Shown piece after piece: positions 49,085 through 60,009 of a stretch of DNA of 64,000 nt. Numbering within the stretch: position 1 is the first letter of the stretch; each line of letters opens with the position of its first letter. The stretch is from contig CAUYUJ010005703.1 in assembly GCA_963575745.1 (NCBI GenBank), positions 478,154 through 542,153 on the forward strand, in the 5' to 3' direction. The position numbers and the translations under genes were made by a program. The stretch comes from Prorocentrum cordatum (taxonomy: Eukaryota; Sar; Dinophyceae; Prorocentrales; Prorocentraceae). The notes under the pieces are model-generated. The model saw only the letters and a program-made list of their open reading frames with translations. It ran no database searches and was not told the DNA's origin.

Positions 49085-50070
49085 GATGCCAAATGTGGGC
49101 CAGGTCCATCGGAGCTGCTGGAGCGACTGACGAGTCGTCCGACGGGTCCTCCACCAAACAGGGTCTGGACGTGGTGTTGGAGGTCTCTGGCGAGCCCGCA
49201 GAGTGCAACGTCGCGGTTAACCTATCGCCGCAGGCACAGGAATGCTTCACGCTGCGTGATGGCGTCGATCTCCAGGGCGTGTCCTGGGACGCACACGGCC
49301 ATGAGAGTCCAGAACTCGACCCACTTGTTCCCCTTGTGGCGGATAGCCGCCTTGAGGGCGTGGTTGTAGGCAGTTTTGGCTGGGCCTGATGGTGCTTGAA
49401 TGTCGGTGCCCGTGGTGCAGACGCTGGCAGCCAGGGAACGGGCGTGCCGCGCCTTGATAAGCATCGGCGATGGGAGCTTGCCAATGCGCGGCAGGCGGAT
49501 AGTCGCTCTCCGTACACGGGCGTCAGCGGTGGCCGTGTGGTTAAGCGCGGCTGGAGCCGGCGCTGCCTCTGCGTTGATGTAACTCCCGACGAGCTTGAAG
49601 GAATCGACCACACGTAGGGGGCGATCCGCCAGTGTGAGCTGGGAAACGGCGGCGTGAAGCTCGTCGGTGAGCGCCCACCCTGCCACTTTACCAGGGTGAA
49701 TGCGTTGACCTGAGAATCGATCAAACTTGGCGGTTTCGTCAAGCGATTTCTGCAGCTCAGTCGCGGTGTGGGTAGTGGAGTTGCTGTCGTCAACAAAGGT
49801 AGTGCTGAGTGATCGAGGAACGTATCGATGCTGCCTCTTTGTCCACACGCACATGAGCAGCTTGATGTCGTCCAGGGACCACGAGCTTCCCTGGAGGTGA
49901 CCGTTAGTCCTGGCCAAGTCCTTAGAGTACGCTCCGTTCATGCGGATGTAGCGTTTGTGGTCTGTAGAAATTTCGGCGGACAGTAACGATGTCTTGAGGG
50001 CACCCCGCGTGCAGCGCAAGGTTAAGGCAGATGTCCGTGATGAGGTAGTCGAAACACTTCTGTCGGTCAA
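48894..50070 (-). pseudogene. LINE copy B, RT motif C and thumb region
   Basis: The ORF 50070-49222 contains SLSTTFVDDSNSTTH (motif C, FVDD) at about residue 90, preceded by RTNGHLQGSSWSLDDIKLLM (motif B, usually GxxQGxxxS) and followed by FSGQRIHPGKVAGWAL and VDSFKLVGSYI (motifs D and E). A further frame (49796-48894) covers the thumb and linker (WPTFG-type) up to the zinc module. At least two frame changes occur in 1.2 kb. Confidence 0.7.
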
Positions 50071-51415
50071 GGGCAGCTCCAGCTAAGGGGAGGAGTAACG
50101 CCCTGGCGTGTTCGATGCGCAGGGCGAGAGAGGTGCTGACATCCCCAATGGTGGCTTTGGGAACAGCGCCGAAGCTCGTGGCATGGGTCCATCCTTGCCG
50201 CCAGGTCGTGAGGCTACGGTAAGCTGGCGCTTCCCACGCGTACATCCAAACGGAAAGAACCGAGAGAAGTCGTTGGTCCGTCGGGAGTTCCCCTCGGCCT
50301 TTTCGGAGGCGCGGGTTTGGCACGTGCAGGAGGGGCTCGGGGATGGTGCCAGTGCGTTGCATAGCACGTAAGACGCTGGCGAAGAGGCGAAGGATGTCGT
50401 CGGGTAACTCCTTAGCCTCCTTAGTTGTCCAGCCGTCGAGTCCCCCCGCGCGTCGCGGTGAACGGGTGCGAATGAAGTGGATGAGTTGGTCGTCGGTGAG
50501 GTGGAAAGGGGCTGCTGGTGATGGCGTAGGCAGCTCTTGTCGGTACTCGTCGTAGAAGTCTGCCCACGTCGGCATAGCTTCGGCATCATGGCCTGCACGA
50601 GCGCGGTACCTGCCCAAGATGGGCTCCCAGGTGTCGACCATGAGCTTAAGCATGTCTTTGGTATTGGCAACAATGGCGTTGGCGGGGAGGGCGTCGGGAA
50701 CCTGGGCAGGTGGTGGGTCACGAGTGTGGCCTTCGTCGTTGTCCGTGTCGAGCGAACTACCGTCGCTGGGGCTGGAGCCGCCGGCGTCGGTGTCGGCATC
50801 ACTATCGCCCGTGCAAGCTTGGTCAGGGTTGAAGGCGGTGGTGTCGCAGTGGAGCTGTGCATCGTCGGGAGTGGCAGGCGTGCGGAGATACGCCGTGGGC
50901 GAGCAGTCGGCAGCCCGAGCGTATATGGCCGCCTGTCGCCCGCTTGGCTCGCGGACACCCTCAGCCCAAATCTTGATGCGTTCAGCTTTGGCTCGGTTTG
51001 CACGTCGCGCCAGCTCTGAGTCAAGGTTTTGGATCAGACGGTCCAGGTGTTCTCCGCGTGGTGCTGGCACGTCGGGGGCCCAAGCCTCGGGAAAGGCCAG
51101 GAGGGCCGTGGGGCGCAGCTTGTGGCAGAGAAGGCGGGCCGCGGTCCACGCGCAGTCGATGCGCTGCGCCAGGTACGGCGGGATAGCACGGCAGTCGATA
51201 TGATGGTGCTGTCCGATGAAGCGAAGCTCGCAAAGTTGCCGATGGAGCTTGCGAAGGCGGTTCATGTAATCGTGGAAGCTCCGTAGGTGGGAAAGGCGCG
51301 GGGGACGGCGGGTCGCTCCTCGAACGTGGGTGTGAGCCCGTGCATGGTAGGGGCCTTCTTTTTTGGGTGGTCTGGCGGTGGAGGTGGCAGGTCGCGCAGC
51401 CGGGTGAGATGGCAC
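49922..51415 (-). pseudogene. LINE copy B, RT fingers and motif A
   Basis: 497 codons. A helical Arg-rich first part is followed by an acidic linker and RT: IRTRSPRRAGGLDGWTTKEA (fingers; the GLDG block), TIPEPLLHVPNP, TDQRLLSVLSVWMYAWEA and LAGAALDRQKCFDYLITDIC (motif A with catalytic Asp) near residue 455. The frame changes at about residue 475-480, and motif B continues in the next ORF. Start codon is not meaningful because the coding path enters from the endonuclease ORF upstream. Confidence 0.75.
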
Positions 51416-54345
51416 TCATGGTTGGCCTCGTTTGCCAGGGCGAACATGCGTTCCACATCGTCGCGTGTGTCAGCCTGCTCCATGCGGTCATGGTATCGCC
51501 CTGCGATGAGGGTCCCTAATGCCTGAAGTTCGTGGTCCTCATGAGCTCCGTCGTTAGGAGGGCAAGGCGTGGGGGCTAGAAGGCGTGGGGCCGTATGGTC
51601 GAGGCGGCTAAGGTCGAGAGTGACCTGCAGGCCAACATGGGACTTCGCTGGCAAGTCACGCAGATAGCAGAAGTCGGTGACAAGGGATCGCGCCGCTTGG
51701 TTGGCGATGATAGAATCGATGCGCGAAGTGCGGGGGCACTTGGTGACGCGGTCCCAGTCAGGGATATTGCCATATGTGTGCATGGTGTGGTCTGGTGTGC
51801 CTTCAGCGACGTTAAACCATCCGTGCTGCATCATGTGCAGCAGGTGTGGATTGTCGTCGATGTTCGTGTTGGCGTCCATGCAAATGAAATACGGGGCTGA
51901 GCCGACCCTCGCGGCGGCGCAGTCAGCAAGCCGAAACAAATCGGTGCTGTCCCCTCCAGCGACCCCGTATAGGCTCGCAATGTAGATCCCAGCGGGCCCG
52001 TGGTTGTTTCGTCGCCGCCTGCGGCGGTGCTGGGTGCAGAGCGGGAGGAAGGCCTCGTGCCATCGTTTCTTGGCCTTGAGGGTGGCGATACAGGACGCAG
52101 TGTCGTCGACGGTGGAGTCGACGATGGCGTCCTTAGAGAAGATGGCGACCCCCCCCGAGGCGCCTGTGTTGCCCTCGACCGTGTGGTCCGTGCCACCGTG
52201 AGCAGCTTTGCGCTGGGCTCGCGCCAGATCCAGGTCAGGTCCCAGACTGGCCTGATATCCTCCGTGGTGTGGATTGGCGGCGTTGGTAGCGATGGCTTGC
52301 CAGGTAGGCTTGGCATGTCGGGTCTCCTGCAGTGCTATGACTGCGGCGTTGTGGTCGACACCTAGAGCGGTGATGGTTGGCCAGTTCGCTGGGAGACTCG
52401 TGATGTTGAGGCTGACGAGGTGGATGGAGCGACCTGGCCCTTCTCCGTCGGTGGAGCTGGGGTTAGCACGCCCCGCACGGTGGAGGGCAGCCTGGCCGTC
52501 ACCCAGGTAGAAGGCTTGGCCACAGTAGGAGCTCATGGCGTCGCGGCAGATTGGCTTGGACGGGGCTGAAGCCGCCGGGCCAAAAGTATAGGCAAGGCAT
52601 GGTCGACACTGCGCCGGGGGGGGTTCATAAACATCGGCAAAACTGCCTCGAAAAATCCTCCTCACTCCTGTACCGTGGGGGACGGGGGGAGGAGAGGTGA
52701 GACGGCAGCAGAGGGAGAGGGAGGCGACTCCTCGATCCGTCCTGCCGAGAACTAGAACAAAAACAAACCAGCGGCGGCAGCTCGGCGCGGCAGCGGCGCA
52801 GCGCGCGCGCACATACTGCGCACGCGACACCGCTGGTCCGTCCTGCGGCGGCGCGCCCGCCCCGTCAGTACCGTGATGAGCAGCATCAGCTGGAACAGCT
52901 TGATCATGCGGTGGGCCCTGTGGCTGCGGCGGAGGACGCTCTGCCAGCGCTTCAGCCACCAGCCGAACGTGGCGGGCGGCGCGGTCGGTGGCCTGGCGCT
53001 GAGCCTCATCCATGCCCGCTGCCGTGAGGCACTCGTTGCGGACAGGGCTGACTCCACGCGGGGCCGCCGCTGCCGCGGCAGCGGCTGAGGCGGCGGGGGC
53101 GCCGCCATGGCTCTGAGGAGACAGCGGTGAGCCGCCGCCGAAGCCCGCCGCGAGGTCCTTGACGCGGTACTTGTTCTTGAAGGGGTCGAAGGTCGGCGCC
53201 TCGTCGATGGGGACGACAACGCGGGTGGGCGGTGGCAACTCCTGGTCCGTGGACGGCGTCGGCTCGAGGTCGACCTGGCCAGGTTCGATGGCGCTGGCAC
53301 CGAAGCGTGGCACCACCTCGGGGGCTTGGCCATCTGCCTGAGTCTCGCGGGGCGGCGAGCTCGTGGAGCTCCCAGGGGCCTTGCGCGAGCTGTGGCGGCT
53401 GCAGGACCGGCTGCGCGGGACGCGCCCGCCCGTGTGGCGGTCGCGTGGCGAGGTCGCCTGGGCGGTAGCGCGCGCAGAGTCCGCCCTGCTCGGGGAGCGG
53501 ATCGGCGCTGCGCAGGGTGTTGGGCTGGGCTGGCGGGAGCCGCCTGTGCCGCCCGCCGCCGAGGCTGCAGCCTGGTCAGGGTCGACGGCGTCAGGGCGGG
53601 GGCTGACGTGGTGGGCACTACCCTCGCTGCGCCGCGGGGAGGCGCTGTGGTGCGCCTGGGTGTACGTGAGGACGAGCGGGACGAGCGGCTGCCGCTCGCG
53701 CTCAGGGGGGCCAGGTTTTGCCTGGGCAGGGCGCAGCGCTGCGGCCACGTTTGGCGGGGGCGTGTGTTGGCGCGGTTGCCAGGCACGCACGTTCGCCTCG
53801 CGCCATCCTTCAGGGCGCCCTGTCCTGCCACGGCTTGGTGCAGCCCCCTGGGCTGAAGCCGCAGGGGTTAGCACTGCGGGCTGGTTGCTGGGCGTGCTGT
53901 CATGGCGGCCTGGGTAGTGGCCCCAGGCACGCGTGGACCCTGGCACGGGCGAGGTGGCCCGTGGGGGAGCCTGCCCGAGTGCACGCGGGTAGCCGACAAC
54001 CGCTGGGTGCACCCTGGCGTGGGGGGCGTGGCCGTAGCTGGAGGCGGATGCTCCTGCCGCCGTGGGCCTGGCGCCAATGGGGCCACGGTGATAGGCGGCG
54101 CCCCCGCCGTACACCGCGCTGTCGCCTGTCGGGACGCGCGCGGGAGAGCGGTTGCGTGGCGTGCTCGGCTGACCTGCGTCGCGTTGGTCGCGCTGCTGGG
54201 TGCGCTGCTGGTGCTGTTGGTAGCGCTGCGGGTCGGCTCTCGAGAGCGGGCGGGTGTCGGGGAGGATGGGGGGCACGTCGGGCCGCCGCCAGCCCTGATA
54301 GACGTGCTCGAAGGCGTGTCTGGGTAGGTCTCCCCGACGGGTGAG
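51262..54345 (-). pseudogene. LINE copy B, linker and AP-type endonuclease
   Basis: The listed GTG start (54276) is not a true start: the frame is open further upstream and reads RGDLPRHAFEHVYQGWRRPD from about 54345, where it appears to continue ORF 56075-53868 after a frame shift. First 620 residues: Pro/Ala/Arg/Ser-rich linker. Then an endonuclease/exonuclease/phosphatase domain: HLVSLNITSLPANW (about 625), AAVIALQETRHAK (catalytic Glu), GGVAIFSKDAI, YIASLYGVAGG, FICMDANTNIDDNP (the D-x-N motif), SRIDSIIAN and KSHVGLQVTL, where the usual SDH is SHV. This enzyme nicks target DNA to prime reverse transcription. Confidence 0.75.
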
Positions 54346-56075
54346 TATCGCCGCACATGCTCCACGTAGTCAATGTTCTGCGGCTCGGGGAGCACCGTGA
54401 TGTTCACAGCTCGCTGGTGCGCTGGTCCATAGAGACAGAAACTACCACGGTTGCTGCGGTCGTGGTTCAGCTCGGCTTCGGTCGTGGCACGGCTCACCAT
54501 GGCGTCGCAGAGGCGCATGTCGTAGTCGAGGGCTTGAGGCCCAGGGCCGCCCTCGGCATCCCAGTACAGTACCACGTCTCGCCAGCGGGTGCGGGTAGTG
54601 TGGATGCGCTCGGCGATAGACTCGCAGACGGTCCTGACTGTGACACGATCCCTATGCATGTTGGTGATGGCTAGGGAGTAAGGTCGGCGGACCGTTTTGT
54701 TGAAGATGAAGTCCTCCTTGAGGGCCTCCTGGTGGGGGCCGAAGAGCACGCAGCCTTCCCTCCACAGCGGTTGGTCGGGAGACGGGTCTTCAGGCATCCC
54801 CGTTCCTGTGAACCCAGGTGGCCGCCTCGTGCCGTCGGGCAAACCCTGCTTGAGGACGCGACGCGGCCTCGGTGGTAGATACCATTGACCCTGGTAACCT
54901 GCTTGGCCTGGTTGTGGAGGCTCCCCCCCGGGGCCTGAAGGCGCTCGGGGGGGTTCCTTGAGGTCGTGCTGGGCTGGCGCGTTGCCGTATTGGCGGGCAA
55001 GGATGTGCGGAGGCATCCCTGTGGCACGGACGTCGAACAGGCTGTGCGGACTAGGCGGATGGGGGCACCTGCTGGAGAGGCAGCATGTGTCGGAGTCCCT
55101 GTTGTCGGTGCTGTACTCACACGTCCAGCTGTTGCAAGAGTAGTCCGTGGACCAGTCCATAAGTGCACGTAGTCCGCTGAGGGAGCAGTCTGGGCACGTT
55201 GGTTGGCCCGAGGTGCCGAGCTGCGTGTTGCGGCGGGCCGCACAGTACTGACAGCATTGGAATCGGCACTGTAGGCATGTCCAGCGTCCTGGTTGGGGCG
55301 GGAGCGCTTGCTCGTTGGTGCCTGCGTCGTCTGGGTGGGGTCGGGGTCGATCCCACAAGGGCCAGACGTCGGCGAACAAGGACTGGCCTGTAGTGCGGAC
55401 CACCTCAGCGGGGAGGCGAGCGTCGTCAGCATGGCGCTCGATCCACTGGGGCCCCAGGTCCGCTGGGATCATGACCGTGCGCCAAGTGTCGTCCGCCTTG
55501 ACGTGGACTTGGGTCGGTGCCCAGAGCGTGGTAGTGGTATCGCCATGGTCGTGGTGAAGGATGACCCAGCCGTCGCGACCCGCAACCGCAGGGTCGATAA
55601 CGCGGTGGCCCACGACGGTCGCCCCCCACGGTAAGTAGGCGCCGTCGTGGTGCTCGCCCGGGTCAAGCCAGACCTCGATGCCAGGGGCATTGACACGGGC
55701 CCGCACATCGCGGACGTGGAAGGCGAGGACGTGGTAGGCGGTCGGCTCCTCTTCCGTCTCGATGTGCTCCCACGTCTCGATGTCGCTGTTGTCCGAGGTG
55801 GAGTTTCCGCCGCTCTGCCGTGACGAACGCGAGGCGGAGCGCCGTGGGCGGGCATGGCCTCGGGCGAGGGCGGCGGCCGCGCTGATGAGGGACGGCGTAC
55901 GGCGGTCGTCGGCTCCCGATGTCGTCGATGAGCGGTCTGGACTGAGTCCCAGGGCGGCACCTGACTGGTAGGTGCGCGGTGGGCCAGACGCGGCCCCAGG
56001 GCTGGAGCCGCTGGGGCGCGGCTCTCGTGCGTCGGACTGCCCCCGCACGGGGACGGCTTGCAAGCCAGTGTACAC
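53868..56075 (-). pseudogene. LINE copy B, Cys-rich zinc module region
   Basis: 735 codons open from a GTG (56075); the natural frame extends upstream as RVSHRKLQLDPQPLIDLVYT, so this joins ORF 58816-56084 through a frame change near 56130. Residues about 105-225 look globular (YHVLAFHVRDVRARVNAPGI, GWVILHHDHGDTTTTLWAP). Residues about 255-345 are Cys-rich: CLQCRFQCCQYCAARRNTQL, CPDC, CNSWTCEY, CCLSSRCPHP. This CX2C spacing suggests a cross-brace zinc finger (RING- or RanBP2-like). Then DFIFNKTVRRPYSLAITNMH and VCESIAERIHTTRTRWRDVV. The last about 150 residues are out of frame. Not a recognised LINE domain. Confidence 0.6.
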
Positions 56076-56083
56076 CAGGTCGA

Positions 56084-58816
56084 TCAGTGGCTGCGGGTCC
56101 AGCTGGAGCTTGCGATGCGAGACGCGTGGACGGGGCTGGTTGGGGTCGGCCCTGGTGGCGGCTTCGGTGTCGTAGTGCTGTTTAGCCCATGCTCGCGCTG
56201 CCTCTGGCGAGTATAGTGCCTGTGGCGGTGGCCACGCTGCCGCGATGTCCAGCCTGCGCCAGGGCAGGTGTTAGCTTCCTGGTCGCGGGCTTCAGCCGCC
56301 TCGCGGAGGTCTGGGTGATCGTAGCCGGCGATGTGGAGGGCGTGCGCACAGTCGCCCATGCCATAGGCTTGTGGTAGGGCACGGCACCTGGAGGCAGCTT
56401 CCGTGGGGGCACACCAGTCCATGCGGATGAGGAGGCCCAGGACCCGAGGGTAGATGAGGCGCGCTCCGTGGGCCTCCCATTTCACGAAGTTTTGCCAGTT
56501 CTCACCGCGCGGCGGTTGGGTAGCCTCGCACATCCAGAGCGCGATGGGTCCCCACGCGAGGGTGTCGTCCTCGAGGCTGTAGGGCGGGTGAGGCGGCACT
56601 GCGCACCACGCGGCCAGCGACGGGTGCACGCTCACGTACGTGCGGCCAACATTTGTGGCGGTTCGACCCTTCGCTTCACGGCGGGGGCCTGGCAGGAGGT
56701 GACCTCCGTTGAAAGCGAGACGAGCCGCAAGGTCGCCGCGGGTCCCGTGCCAGAAGACCGTGGGCGTGTCAGTGGTAGGAGCACGGAGGTCCCACGTGAG
56801 GTAGGGGAAGATCGTCTCGCCTGAGTTCCCGCCCGAGTCTTCCAGCACCCAAGTGAGTCGGTTCGGGGGCCTCTGCATGATGTCAGTCCACGGCGCCAAC
56901 GCTTGGAGCGTTGGATCATGGGTGAATCGAGGATGGTCGTGGAGTCGCAGGGCGTCTTTGATGTCCTCTGTAGTCACGCCACTGTTACCCAGCGCAAAGC
57001 CGTTTTGGTACAGGGCGGTGAGGATGCTCGTCGGCGGCACGGGGACCGCTGGGTCGCGCTGGATGGTGTTGCGTAAGTTGCGCGTCGGTGGCCTGAGGGC
57101 TGGGTGGGGCGTACCAGGGCCTGGAGGCGCCTGGGGCCTGGCGGGTGATGCATAGCGCGCTCGCCGTCGTGGTGGTTGGGTGTCCATGTCAGAAGAGGAA
57201 CCACGAGCATCTGCATGTCGGAAGATGGACCACGGGCTGTCAAGGGTGCGCTCACGTGTTTCCCTTGCCTCGGCGTCGCTGGCCTGGGCTGTGGCGTCTT
57301 CGTGAGTCGGTGGGTTACCATAAGCCGCGCCGCTTATGGGGCCGTCTCGCGGGGACGGGCTGGTCGATCGTGGTGTGACAGACGAGGCTCGCGATACCGC
57401 GGCAGTGACTTCGACAATGGCGGCGGTGGTGGCGGTGGTGACATCGGCGACTGCGGCGGCAACTGCTGCAGCATAGTGTTCCTGTAGCAGCGGGTGTCGA
57501 AGTGAGTGCACGTGCTGGCTCTCGGGTTCGTCGGGATGCGTGCGCGGCATTGTGTATGTGGCCTCATCACGCGGCCTCCTGCTCGGTTGGCAACAGCGGA
57601 GGCACCACTGGGCCGTGGATGAGTCCAGGGCGCGCGCACAGATGCGGGCTCCTACGTGTCCAACGGCTCCTTGAGCGAGAAGTTTGGCGCCGACCAGAAG
57701 AAGACCCCAAACCACTCCGCCAGTGGCAATAGCTCCGAGTTTGCCACTGGCCCATTTCAGGGCACCCCCGAGGCCAGACCCGGCTGCGCTGGCTCCGCCC
57801 GAGACGATATCTCTGAGTTTGGCACTGGTCCACTTGAGAATACCCCACAAGGCGGGCGTGACGTTGTATGCCGTTGTGCGTCGGGGTGTAGTGGACACAG
57901 ATGGGCCTGGTGCCGCCGCTTCACGTCGTCGTCGCTGCCGGTAGCTGGGGTCTCGGCTCGGTGTCGGCAAGTACCCGTCGATCTGGTCCTTGTACGGCAT
58001 GGCTACCACGTTGGCATACGTGGCCACGAAGAGGCAGATGAGACAGCCGCAGCGTCGGGAGGCCGCTGCGCTGTGCGGGGCCTCGTAGGAGCCGCTGGCG
58101 TCAGGGCTCGCGTCGTCGATGGGGTCGTTGTCGATGCCAGCCTGCCAGTGGTCGACGGCGCTGGAGTTGGAGTCAGTCGCGTTAACACGGCAGACAAGGG
58201 TGCGGGGCGTGGTTCTGCCACCTGAGGTCTGAAGACGTCCAGATCCAGCCAATGCTGCAGCGGGGCTGAAGCCGCCACTGCGCGGGCTGGTTAGAGCTGG
58301 CGATGCAGTGGGATGGCTTGTCTCGTCGGCGGCAGTGGCGCCTTCAGCGTCGTTGAGCTGTGCGCTGGGGTCGGCCTGGGCCGAGTTGTTGGGCGGACTG
58401 CTGTGCGACAGGGGGCGCCCTATGTAGGGTTCGCTGTCACGGTCACGCTGGGCCGTGTCACCTGGCGGTGCCGTGCCGTCGCGATCCTGGGTTTCCATGT
58501 CGTCCTGGCTATCGTCTGACGCGTGGAACGAGTCCAGGGATATGTTGCTGATATCGCTGGCCGCGATGTGCTGGAGCAGAAGCGGTTCGGCGTCGGCCGC
58601 GGGCTGGTCACACGTGGTGTGCTGGGCGAGGGGGCCAGCTGGCGGTGGTAGGTTTAGCGGTTCCATCGGTGCCGCGGCGAGCTCCGCCTCGACAAGCGGC
58701 TGCATGTCTGGCGGGTGGTGCAGGATCGCATCCGCGAGGTACGCCAGGGCGTCTTGGTCAGGTGGAGGGGGGCCTCTTGGCAGCAAGGCGTGGGCCCGTG
58801 AGAGGTATGGCGGCAA
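56084..58816 (-). pseudogene. LINE copy B, region with hydrophobic segments and ART-like HGT block
   Basis: 910 codons (start at 58816 not true; joins ORF 59838-58654 by a frame change near 58835). Acidic Ser/Asp-rich first part; SGGFSPAAALAG encoded by a hairpin repeat; hydrophobic segments at about 250-272 (CGCLICLFVATYANVVAMPY) and 370-395 (GGVVWGLLLVGAKLLAQGAV). From about 620 it is globular: LYQNGFALGNSGVTTEDIKD, DRLTWVLEDSGG-type, then TVFWHGTRGDLAARLAFNGG, TNVGRTYVSVHPSLAAWCA and IALWMCEATQPPRGENWQNF. The H-G-T, an NGG turn and a later Y-V-S resemble the NAD-binding arrangement in ADP-ribosyltransferase (PARP-like) folds. Fold assignment is inference. Confidence 0.55.
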
Positions 58817-58834
58817 TGGTGCCGTGAAAGCCTC

Positions 58835-59838
58835 AGGGCCTCAGGGCCGACGAGCTGGGCACGAGCGCCCTGGTATTCCAGAAGGAGGCCAAAGTAGCGG
58901 GTGGGGTACTCGTGGCTGCCCTGGATACGAGTGAGGTTGCGGTTGGTGCGCTGTCTGTCGGGGCCCGCTCTGTGCCAGATATCCTCGCACATGTCGAACG
59001 CGGTGCGCTGTCGCAGGGCGTCGTTTTTCTCCTCGGAATCCTCTTGGAAAAAGTGGTCGTACTGTGGCAGATGGAGCGTCGCCAGGATGTACGGGACGCA
59101 GTCCTCGAGCCATGCCCAGAACACGTCCTGATGGTCCTCACCTGGTGCCCACGCCGCGGCGCACGGTATGAGCCGTGCTCGGATCATCATCATGTGCCAG
59201 AAAGCGGGGTCCTCCTCGGGTTCGCCCCTGGCGCACAGAGGAGTAGTGAGACCCGTGGGGCTAAAGCGGGGCACGACAGCGGGGCTGAAGCCGCCACTGC
59301 GTGCCTGGGCCTTGTCAGCGGCCCCGTCGAGGATGTGCTGCACGACGGTCGAGGACAAGCTGAGGACGGACTGCGATGCATGTGTCGTAGTTGGCGAGGG
59401 CGTGCTCGTAGGAGACATGCTGGTACTCGCCGTAGCCGTCGTAGTAGCCGTCGGAGTCCCAAGGGGACAGCGCGTGGGGCAGGGCCCCTGGTGCTGCTCA
59501 GGCCAGGCGCTCACGATGGCGCCCAGCGGCCCGGTGCCGCGCGGACCCGCGGCGGCGGTGCTGTTCACGATCGGGTCCAAAATGGCGCAGTGATCGTATT
59601 TGTAGATGCTGTCATCGTAAAGGTAGAAGAGCGTCCCACGTTCAGCGTGTCGCAGGAAAACCTCCCCTCCGTGCTGAGGCGCACCGCCTGAATACGGGTG
59701 TGCTCCAGCTAGCGAGGGGAGGGCCAGGCTGCAGGCAAGGCGCCACATGATGGCGAGGCCTGGCGGGCGGCGCGAGCGATGAGCCGAAAGCTGCATGTCA
59801 GCACGCGTCCTCAAATACCCCTGAATGCTCATGTACAT
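58835..59838 (-). pseudogene. LINE copy B, start of second coding region with signal-like peptide
   Basis: From ATG at 59838 the frame reads MYMSIQGYLRTRADMQLSAH; an internal ATG at 59748 begins MWRLACSLALPSLAGAHPYS, which has the shape of a cleavable secretory signal (basic, hydrophobic core, AGA-H cleavage-like). Then LRHAERGTLFYLYDDSIYKY, a Thr/Ser/Pro-rich segment, RSGGFSPAVV (hairpin-encoded), and a globular HMMMIRARLIPCAAAWAPGE, CVPYILATLHLPQYDHFFQE. It loses frame near 58835 and continues in the next ORF. Why a LINE protein would carry a secretory signal is unclear; it could also be a hydrophobic leader without function. Confidence 0.55.
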
Positions 59839-60009
59839 TGCTACAATCACGCCCCCTGCAAGACTACGGGTGTCCCTACACCAGATAGCTTGCGCGTGCT
59901 GCTGCCAAAACAGACATGAGATGACAAGAAAGAGATACGACGCGAAGAGGGGAGAGATGCCTCTGAAGGCGCTTCCTCGGAGGGCTGAGGCGGGCTCTCT
60001 GAGGCACCT

